The notes under the pieces were generated by a model that ran no database searches, was not told the DNA's origin, and worked only from the letters and a program-made list of their open reading frames with translations. This document shows, one piece after another, positions 6,565 through 12,239 of a DNA stretch of 12,239 nucleotides (position 1 is the first letter of the stretch; every line of letters begins with the position of its first letter). Made by a program: the position numbers and the translations under genes. This stretch comes from Spirochaetaceae bacterium (GTDB taxonomy: Bacteria > Spirochaetota > Spirochaetia > Treponematales > Breznakiellaceae), in NCBI GenBank assembly GCA_031278935.1, contig JAITJK010000072.1:1-12239 (forward strand). The letters are read 5' to 3'.

Positions 6565-7842
6565 ATGCACCAGTATCGTATCCAGGGTGGTTATCCTATC
6601 CAGGGAACAATCCAGGCCAGCGGCAATAAAAATGCTGCCTTGCCCTGCATCGCCGCCGCGCTTTTAACCGATGAACCGGTTACCCTTAAAAATATCCCCC
6701 ATATCGAAGACGTCCAGGTTATGTTGGAGGTCTACCAGTCCCTGGGTGGAACGGTGCAAACCCTCTCGACTAATGCATATCGCATGAGCCTGGGGAATAT
6801 CAAAACTTCCGCCATCCCCGAAGAATATGCCCACAAAATCCGGGCCTCCATCCTGTTCGCCGGCCCCTTATTGGCCAGAACCGGGAAAGCTATACTACCG
6901 CCCCCCGGCGGAGATGTCATTGGTCGGCGTCGGCTGGATACTCACTTCCTTGCCTTAACCGAACTGGGAGCGTCCGTCGCCAGTAATGGCGCCTTCACTT
7001 TTAGCGCCCCCACCCTGCAGGGGGCGGATATATTCCTTGATGAAGCCTCGGTTACGGCCACAGAAAACGCCCTCATGGCGGCGGTCCTGGCTCGGGGAGA
7101 AACCATCCTTACCAACGCGGCCAGTGAACCCCACGTACAAGACCTGTGCCGGATGCTGGTCTCTATGGGCGCACGAATCCAGGGTATCGGCTCCAATATT
7201 CTCACCATCCAAGGGGTTGCGAAACTCGCCGGCTGCGAGTTTACTATCGGGACCGATTTCATGGAGGTCGGTTCCTTCATCGGCCTCGCCGCAGTTACCC
7301 GGGGGGAGCTGTACATTCAGGGGCCAGTCGTCCAGGACCTTCGGCCTACGAAAATAGCCTTCAGTAAGTTGGGCATCACCTGGGAACATGAGGGGACCAC
7401 CGTACACGTCCCGGAGAAGCAGGCCCTCACCGTAAACTGCGACTTAGGGGGCATGATCCCCAAGATCGACGACGCCCCTTGGCCGGGCTTCCCCCCGGAC
7501 CTGACCAGCATCATCACCGTGGTAGCCACCCAGGTTACCGGTACGGTGCTGGTTCATGAAAAAATGTTTGAGTCCAGGATGTTCTTCGTGGATAAGCTCA
7601 TTGGCATGGGTGCACGGATTGTCCTCTGTGACCCCCACCGGGCGGTGATCTCCGGGCCCACGACCCTTTCGGGGTCCGAATTGCATAGCCCAGACGTACG
7701 GGCCGGCATGGCGATGGTGATTGCCGCCATGTGCGCCCAGGGAAACAGCATCATCCACAACGTCTACCAAATAGAACGGGGTTATGAGCAGTTGGTTGCC
7801 CGGCTCTCCTCCCTAGGGGGCAGAATTCACCGAGGCTCCTGA
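6565..7842 (+). CDS. murA: UDP-N-acetylglucosamine 1-carboxyvinyltransferase, Asp-type
   Basis: MurA transfers enolpyruvate from phosphoenolpyruvate to UDP-GlcNAc, the first committed step of peptidoglycan synthesis, in the cytoplasm. The 425-residue length and EPSP-synthase-like fold signatures fit throughout. Visible residues are K22/N23 in SGNKNAALP, R93 in KIRASILFAGP, R122 in VIGRRRLD, D312 in GFPPDLTS (the general-base position) and R405 in IERGYEQL. The loop that carries catalytic Cys115 in E. coli reads PPGGDVIGRR, so D117 replaces Cys. Asp-type MurA enzymes are active and intrinsically resistant to fosfomycin in other bacteria. The start fits the family's N-terminus (MHQYRIQGG) but has no Shine-Dalgarno at normal distance; a G-rich run ends 19 bases upstream. 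The 3' end overlaps the convergent minus-strand gene by 30 bp. Confidence 0.97.
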   Translation: MHQYRIQGGYPIQGTIQASGNKNAALPCIAAALLTDEPVTLKNIPHIEDVQVMLEVYQSLGGTVQTLSTNAYRMSLGNIKTSAIPEEYAHKIRASILFAGPLLARTGKAILPPPGGDVIGRRRLDTHFLALTELGASVASNGAFTFSAPTLQGADIFLDEASVTATENALMAAVLARGETILTNAASEPHVQDLCRMLVSMGARIQGIGSNILTIQGVAKLAGCEFTIGTDFMEVGSFIGLAAVTRGELYIQGPVVQDLRPTKIAFSKLGITWEHEGTTVHVPEKQALTVNCDLGGMIPKIDDAPWPGFPPDLTSIITVVATQVTGTVLVHEKMFESRMFFVDKLIGMGARIVLCDPHRAVISGPTTLSGSELHSPDVRAGMAMVIAAMCAQGNSIIHNVYQIERGYEQLVARLSSLGGRIHRGS

Positions 7843-9636
7843 AGCAGTCGGCTGGGCGGCTAAGTACAGGAGCGAAACCACCAGTACGATAAGGGGGCCC
7901 AACGTGAAAAGCCCCAGGGAAAAGGGAAATCCCAGGAAGATAACCGACCAAATACCCAAGGTGTTGAGGATGCTCAGGTATATCAGCCCGATCCCGTAGC
8001 ATACCACCGGAAGGATGACCAGCATGGGAAAGATCTGCCAGGCCCGACGGCGGGCGCGATACCGGGCGCCTAGGACAATACAGACGATGGCGATGGGTAG
8101 AAACAGGGTAGGCTCCGATAAACGATAGACAATTTCCGCTTGAAACACCTTGGGGATATACCCGTAAGACTGGATGTTTTCTACCGTCCTAAAGAGATCC
8201 GCGATTGAAAGGGAATCCATACCCTCGCTCAGTTTGGCCAAGAGCAGAAAATCCCTATAGCTTACATCCAGGACTACCTGGGTGGCTCCCATCTGGTCTG
8301 GGTCCTGATGTATCCATATCGGGCGGTACTGCCGGGCAGACTGGCGATCCAAGGCCAGCATCTTCACCATCACCTGGGATCCCTCCTCACCCTCCAGAGG
8401 AACGATTTGGGCATAGGGCGCAGTGAGGTGGTAGCGCAGGGATCCATCCTGCTCCAAGGCCATAATCTCAATGTCCCGCCCATAGGAAATGCTCTCAAAG
8501 CCCCAAAACCAGGGGATGCGGACAATCATCCGCCCGTCCTCAAGGGGGAGGGAAAAAATCCTGAGGGGCAAAGCTGCTCCCACGCTCAAGGTGATTTCAT
8601 CGCTGAAAAACGCCTGCACCTGTACCCCCTGCTCGCTGAGGATGAGGAATTTGGCCACGTCGGGATCCCCAGGATTCTTGTCGAAAAACTCCCGGAACAT
8701 ATAATAGGCCGTGATCCAGTCGCCGGCTAACATGGCCTCATACCCCTGCCGTTTCTGGTGATACAGGGCGTAGGCGTAGAGCTCCTGGCTATGAGGCTCC
8801 AGTTTACCCAGGGCGTCCCAGGCTTGGCGGGCGATCTCTGTGCCCTGGATCGCGCTCTTGCTACCTTGAGGGCCTATACGGGTGGCCAAGAGGCCAAGCC
8901 AGTGGGCGTCGTAGTACCGTTCATCTCGCAACCGGACGGCGGCCATAGCCAGGGCCTCCGGTGCGTTTATGGGCTGCCGCTGTCCCGGCAACCCCGTATA
9001 CAGGTCCACCCCTTCTTTAAAGGTCTGCTGGAATTCCCGTATGGCTTCCCGCCGGGCATTGGCCTGGGCGGTCTGCCACTCCTCCATACTGATGGTAGCC
9101 TCTACCCGCAAGTCGCTGATTTCCGGACTCTCAGGCCAGATCCGCTCGCACAGAGCGATAAACTGGCTTGCTTCGGGCCATTCCTGCATCGCCGCGTGAA
9201 TCTGGGCCTTCTCTTTGGACAAGGTGAACAGTTGCCCCTGGGACTGTAGATAATCCTCGACTTTCCGGGCATGAGGAAAAGCCAGGAATACCAGGAACCC
9301 ATACAGCACCGTCGCCCCAATAGCGATGTATATAGGAATCCTAAAAGAGGCCAAACGCCCGGTATGCCGCGGAGCAGGCTCCTGATGCCGGGCTGAGAAT
9401 ATTCCATAAGGAAGGATGAGACCGGTCATGGCTAAGGCGGGAAACAGGTTGCAAATCGAGAGGAACCCCTGGATTAGGTTCCAGGTGTAGGTATAAATCG
9501 GTAGGGGCGGCAATTCCCGAGGAAACAGAAATTGAAAACCCATAATAGCGAGCCCCGAGAGGAGAAAGTAGAGTATAAAAAGTCCCAGGGGAACAAAGAA
9601 GGACATTTCATAGCGCTTAATCGACTTCTGGGGCAT
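7813..9636 (-). CDS. Unrecognised membrane protein, 3 helices + large periplasmic domain + 3 helices
   Basis: This 607-residue protein is not recognised by family. Hydrophobic segments lie at about residues 12-38, 55-80, 98-120, 510-528, 536-560 and 565-592. Positive charges (KSIKR at the start, RHTGRLASFR between helices 2 and 3, RYRARRR between helices 4 and 5) put both ends in the cytoplasm and residues about 123-505 outside. That domain has a helical first part with a TPR-like stretch near 298-332 (GYEAMLAGDWITAYYMFREF) and a beta-rich second part (about 345-500). The layout resembles LptF/LptG, which have a beta-jellyroll between helices 3 and 4, but the domain is much larger here and the kinship is inference. 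It is second in a two-gene unit, its first 20 bp overlapping the upstream gene; its C-terminal codons overlap murA. Confidence 0.85.
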   Translation of the reverse strand: MPQKSIKRYEMSFFVPLGLFILYFLLSGLAIMGFQFLFPRELPPLPIYTYTWNLIQGFLSICNLFPALAMTGLILPYGIFSARHQEPAPRHTGRLASFRIPIYIAIGATVLYGFLVFLAFPHARKVEDYLQSQGQLFTLSKEKAQIHAAMQEWPEASQFIALCERIWPESPEISDLRVEATISMEEWQTAQANARREAIREFQQTFKEGVDLYTGLPGQRQPINAPEALAMAAVRLRDERYYDAHWLGLLATRIGPQGSKSAIQGTEIARQAWDALGKLEPHSQELYAYALYHQKRQGYEAMLAGDWITAYYMFREFFDKNPGDPDVAKFLILSEQGVQVQAFFSDEITLSVGAALPLRIFSLPLEDGRMIVRIPWFWGFESISYGRDIEIMALEQDGSLRYHLTAPYAQIVPLEGEEGSQVMVKMLALDRQSARQYRPIWIHQDPDQMGATQVVLDVSYRDFLLLAKLSEGMDSLSIADLFRTVENIQSYGYIPKVFQAEIVYRLSEPTLFLPIAIVCIVLGARYRARRRAWQIFPMLVILPVVCYGIGLIYLSILNTLGIWSVIFLGFPFSLGLFTLGPLIVLVVSLLYLAAQPTASGASVNSAP

Positions 9637-10513
9637 ACATTCTCCGTTGTTTGACCAATACTGACACCCCGGTATAGAGCAACAAGAGGATACCCAGGGC
9701 GTAAAGGATAAGGGGACTGAGCAGGGCTTGAGGAATCAGGGAGCCTGAGAGCAAGAAAAGATTCCGCTGGGTCCGGGGCATATTGAGCAGAGCTTCCAGA
9801 GCCAGGACCCCTCGGAAAACCAGGATGCCAATACCGAGGTTCGCCAGGGGCCAGGCACCTAGCGTAAAGAAACAGCGCAGAGAACTGAGCACGAGGATAA
9901 GCCCCCCAGCATAGAGCATAAAGGCGGGAAACCCTTGATTGAGGCGGCTGCGGAATTGGGTGGCAGTGGAGGCCAAATCCCGGAGGATCCCCTGGAGAAA
10001 AGCCGGGACTTCGGTGCGGAAAGACACCAAGGGGTATCCGAGCCCTTTTTGAAAGGTTTCCTCATCCGGCGTCGCCTCGTATACCAGCCCCGGACCAATC
10101 CCTGCAAACACCAGAGGCGTTTGCAGGTTATGGGGATCCGGCAGAAATATCTGGGCTTTATCGGACCGAGCAAGGATAAGCCCGGGGCTGCCTAAGTTCA
10201 AGACGGTATTCTGGGAATGGGCGGGCAAGGTCAAGCGCTCAAGTCCCAAGACCAGGACCCCGCTCCATCCCAGGGCCAGGATCGCCACGGTGATAACCGC
10301 CTGGAGGATGGGGACACCCACCCGCACGGTGTACCGGAGGGTAAGTAAGATACCCCCATAGAGGGTCAGGGGCAACACCGCCATGCCCAGGAACTTGCCC
10401 TCCGGCATGGTGGGTTCCAAGCGGATATACAGCCATTGGATCAGCATGGCTATAATGAACAAACTAGCGAAGCCTATGCTGAAAACGACCGCCACACGCA
10501 GAGTATGTTTCAT
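9617..10513 (-). CDS. Unrecognised six-helix membrane protein, partner of the downstream gene
   Basis: This 298-residue protein is not recognised by family. Hydrophobic segments lie at about 8-31, 39-63, 67-92, 195-217, 218-243 and 255-285. The soluble part (about 93-195) lies between the third and fourth and is predicted outside by charge: MKHTLR start, RYTVRVG between helices 2 and 3, and a KQRRM tail are basic and cytoplasmic. It therefore has the same 3 + domain + 3 plan as the following gene, with which it overlaps by 20 bp, so the two are probably made together and may form a heterodimer. LptF/LptG-like permeases are a possible distant relation, but I see no diagnostic motif. The start ATG has GGAAG five bases and AGGAG eleven bases upstream. 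Confidence 0.85.
   Translation of the reverse strand: MKHTLRVAVVFSIGFASLFIIAMLIQWLYIRLEPTMPEGKFLGMAVLPLTLYGGILLTLRYTVRVGVPILQAVITVAILALGWSGVLVLGLERLTLPAHSQNTVLNLGSPGLILARSDKAQIFLPDPHNLQTPLVFAGIGPGLVYEATPDEETFQKGLGYPLVSFRTEVPAFLQGILRDLASTATQFRSRLNQGFPAFMLYAGGLILVLSSLRCFFTLGAWPLANLGIGILVFRGVLALEALLNMPRTQRNLFLLSGSLIPQALLSPLILYALGILLLLYTGVSVLVKQRRMYAPEVD
9642..9645 (-). promoter_or_regulatory. Shine-Dalgarno fixing the start of the 607-residue membrane protein
   Basis: On the minus strand GGAG stands five bases before the ATG at 9636, inside the 3' end of the preceding gene. The alternative in-frame Met eleven codons in (MSFFVPLG) has no such site, so the longer start is preferred. Confidence 0.6.
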
Positions 10514-10605
10514 CGTTGCTTCCGCTCCTGTCTTTTCGGGGTATTCAGCCTCTCAATACAAGGCCCGGTATAAAAATAGCATAAAAACGCCCCCTCTACA
10601 AGTCT

Positions 10606-10634
10606 CTTATAGTGCCTCCCACACCCTTCGTCAG
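10606..10634 (-). promoter_or_regulatory. Candidate sigma-70 promoter for the membrane-protein pair
   Basis: On the minus strand CTGACG (10634-10629) and TATAAG (10611-10606) are separated by exactly 17 bp. They match four of six and five of six bases of the standard boxes. Transcription would begin near 10599, giving a leader of about 85 bases before the ATG at 10513. The nearby AT-rich tract (10570-10587) offers weaker alternatives. Confidence 0.35.
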
Positions 10635-10660
10635 AGTACCGTGTTGATTGATACAAGCCC

Positions 10661-10724
10661 GTCATTACGAGGAACGCAGCGATGAAGCAACCCGGTACTG
10701 GATCGCTTCGCTTCGCTCGTAATG
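10661..10724. repeat. Palindromic dispersed-type repeat (REP/MITE-like)
   Basis: The outer arms CATTACGAG (10663-10671) and CTCGTAATG (10716-10724) are perfectly complementary. The inner arms (GCAGCGATGAAGCAACCC and GGATCGCTTCGCTTCG) are related but unequal, as if the right arm had lost a few bases. The wording CATTACGAGGAACGCAGCGA resembles a palindromic repeat (CATTGCGAGGAGCGAAGCGA type) known to me from many bacterial genomes, usually in many intergenic copies. It contains no transposase gene. Other copies cannot be checked here. Confidence 0.7.
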
Positions 10725-10820
10725 GCCTTAGATAAGGACACTCCATAAGACGGAGGAACGGGTGAAACCTGCCAAGGGGTTTAACGCCCATACCCCACGC
10801 CCTCCAGGACAGGTAAGGGG

Positions 10821-12239
10821 TCAGCCCAAGACTACCCGCACCTGGTTTTCAGTTCCCGATGCTTGGACCGGAATACCCCCCTGAACCGGCGCGCCGTTCA
10901 GAAATAGTTCCCGGACGCCCTTGCTTACCCCTGCGGGATTCTCCACCTGGATTTCATAGACCCCCCCGCGCCATACCCGGCGGGCGGTGAAACCCTTCCA
11001 GGAACGGGGGATACAGGGGTCGAGATACAAGGCGTCAAAGCCCGGACGGATGCCTAAGATATATCGGGTGGCGGCGAAATAACTCCATCCTGCGGAACCG
11101 GTCATAAAGGGGTGCCGGGCCCGGCCAAAAGCGCTGTGATCCGGCCCCATGATAAACTGGCAGTAGGAATAAGGCTCGGCTTCCCGAACTTCGATAAGAT
11201 CGTTCTGGAAAAAAGGACACAAAGCCTCGTAAAACTTCATGGCCCGGTCTCCTCGGCCCAGAACGGCTTCGGCACACCAGGCCCAGGGGTTAGGATGACT
11301 GAAAATAGCGGCGTTTTCTTTCACCCCCGGATACACCCGGGTAACAAAGCCGATTTCATCGTCCGTTACGGTATAGGCCGGGGCACAGAGCTTAAGCCCG
11401 TAGGGCGTATAAAGATACTCGTTCACCGCATCCATCGCCTTTTCACCCCGCTCTTGGGAGGCCACCCCGGACAGTACGGCCCAGGTGTTGGATTCCATGA
11501 ACACTTTGCCTTCTTTATTATCCGGAGAGCCGATGGCTCGGCCCGATTGGGTAAAGCCCCGGGTATACCAGGACCCGTTCCATAAGACCGCTTCACTCAC
11601 TTCCCGCACCCGATCCGCCAAGTCCCCGTAGCGCCGGGCCTCCGCGTCATAGCCGCAATGCTGGGCCAGTTCCACAAAGGCCGTGAGAGCCCAATGGTGG
11701 AGGAAGGAAACCATGGCGCTTTCCCCACCCCCGAGGTTAAGACAGTCGTTCCAGTCCGCCCGAAGACCCTTGCACACCCCGTGCTGTCCCACCTGGGTGG
11801 CGGAGAAATCGAGAATCTTCGTGAGGTGCTCATACACCGTCCCACTGCCCCCATCGGCATAGGTATACACCTCATCAAGAAACCCGACATCCCCGGTTTC
11901 CTTGATATATTCGGTAATGGCAGGCACTAGCCACAGGGCATCATCGGCGCAGACGTCATCAATCCCGTGGATCCGGCTGGAATCCCAGGTGGGAACCACT
12001 GTGGGGGAAGTAAAGGCAGCCGGTTTCTGGGGTTCAAACCATTCGGGCTGAAAGAGATGCAACCCATAGCCCTGCGAGGTGAGGCCCTTCAGCAGCTCCA
12101 CGATCCGGCTGCGGCATTTTTCCGGGTTTGAATGGGGAACGCACATGGCGTCCTGGGCCGTATCCCGGTAGCCTAAGCCCGTGCGGCCCCCTACTTCGAT
12201 GAAGGAGGCGAACCGGGAAAACATCACGTTGATCTCCGA
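10821..12239 (-). CDS. GH94 disaccharide phosphorylase, C-terminal part (cut by window edge)
   Basis: The reading frame stays open to the window edge (first visible residues SEINVMFSRFAS), leaving 472 C-terminal residues of a protein that is usually near 800. GH94 enzymes split beta-linked disaccharides with phosphate to a sugar 1-phosphate plus a free sugar in the cytoplasm. The (alpha/alpha)6-barrel core is clear: EVGGRTGLGYRDTAQDAM near the front, then DDALWLVPAITEYIKETGD, and LRADWNDCLNLGGGES with the Asp of the DWND motif acting as general acid in the family. A C-terminal beta-domain follows. The GGRTGLGYRDTAQD and GYGLHLFQPEWF wording suggests N,N'-diacetylchitobiose phosphorylase rather than classical cellobiose phosphorylase, but substrate is uncertain without the N-terminal half. 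No terminator is seen after the TGA. Confidence 0.93.
   Translation of the reverse strand, partial: SEINVMFSRFASFIEVGGRTGLGYRDTAQDAMCVPHSNPEKCRSRIVELLKGLTSQGYGLHLFQPEWFEPQKPAAFTSPTVVPTWDSSRIHGIDDVCADDALWLVPAITEYIKETGDVGFLDEVYTYADGGSGTVYEHLTKILDFSATQVGQHGVCKGLRADWNDCLNLGGGESAMVSFLHHWALTAFVELAQHCGYDAEARRYGDLADRVREVSEAVLWNGSWYTRGFTQSGRAIGSPDNKEGKVFMESNTWAVLSGVASQERGEKAMDAVNEYLYTPYGLKLCAPAYTVTDDEIGFVTRVYPGVKENAAIFSHPNPWAWCAEAVLGRGDRAMKFYEALCPFFQNDLIEVREAEPYSYCQFIMGPDHSAFGRARHPFMTGSAGWSYFAATRYILGIRPGFDALYLDPCIPRSWKGFTARRVWRGGVYEIQVENPAGVSKGVRELFLNGAPVQGGIPVQASGTENQVRVVLG

Larger units (their letters stand above)
10514..10820. other. Intergenic region between the GH94 gene and the membrane-protein pair
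   Basis: This 307-bp gap contains a candidate minus-strand promoter (10606-10634) and a palindromic dispersed-type repeat (10661-10724). The remaining sequence next to the GH94 stop codon (10725-10820) shows only a short CTCC/GGAG inverted repeat at 10741-10755. No intrinsic terminator with a T-tail is visible after the GH94 stop, so read-through into the membrane-protein genes is possible. No small gene could be supported. Confidence 0.6.

Noticed and set aside
8758..9249. 163-codon open frame on the plus strand
   Set aside because: It is antisense to the well-supported 607-residue membrane protein, has no start signal, and its composition is that expected of a shadow frame.

Overview
The window looks like a chromosomal piece of a free-living or gut-type spirochaete of the Treponema/Spirochaeta group, with moderately high G+C. 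This assignment is inference. It rests on an efflux adaptor without the usual alpha-helical hairpin, as in the Borrelia BesABC pump; a MurA with Asp in place of the catalytic Cys, as reported in Borrelia; and a GH94 disaccharide phosphorylase. No rRNA, tRNA, CRISPR array or transposase gene was seen.

Layout. Positions 1-296 are a non-coding leader ending in a near-perfect sigma-54 (-24/-12) promoter. It lies directly in front of a three-gene plus-strand operon (297-5743) encoding a complete tripartite RND efflux pump: outer-membrane channel, periplasmic adaptor and inner-membrane pump. The genes are packed with 0-1 bp between them. Positions 5744-6564 are about 820 bp without a convincing gene. 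They hold a cluster of three perfect or near-perfect hairpins (two of them related in sequence), a degenerate array with a 42-44 bp period, and a further stretch of about 380 bp with several smaller stem-loops. Next comes murA (6565-7842, plus strand), the first committed step of peptidoglycan synthesis.

On the minus strand, and convergent with murA (30 bp tail overlap), is a two-gene unit read 10513 to 7813. It encodes two unrecognised membrane proteins. Both appear to have three membrane helices, a periplasmic domain and three more helices, with both ends in the cytoplasm. This layout recalls LptF/LptG, but no sequence signature was found to prove it. Upstream of them, 10514-10820 carries a candidate promoter and a palindromic element of a dispersed-repeat type. 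The window ends inside a minus-strand GH94 phosphorylase gene (C-terminal 472 residues), closest in visible motifs to N,N'-diacetylchitobiose or cellobiose phosphorylases.

Three of these units concern the cell envelope (efflux, peptidoglycan precursor, unknown membrane pair), and the last is cytoplasmic sugar catabolism. The most interesting points are the sigma-54 promoter on an efflux operon, the hairpin-less adaptor, the variant RND proton-relay residues, the Asp-type MurA, the hairpin/repeat complex between the pump operon and murA, and the unassigned membrane-protein pair.
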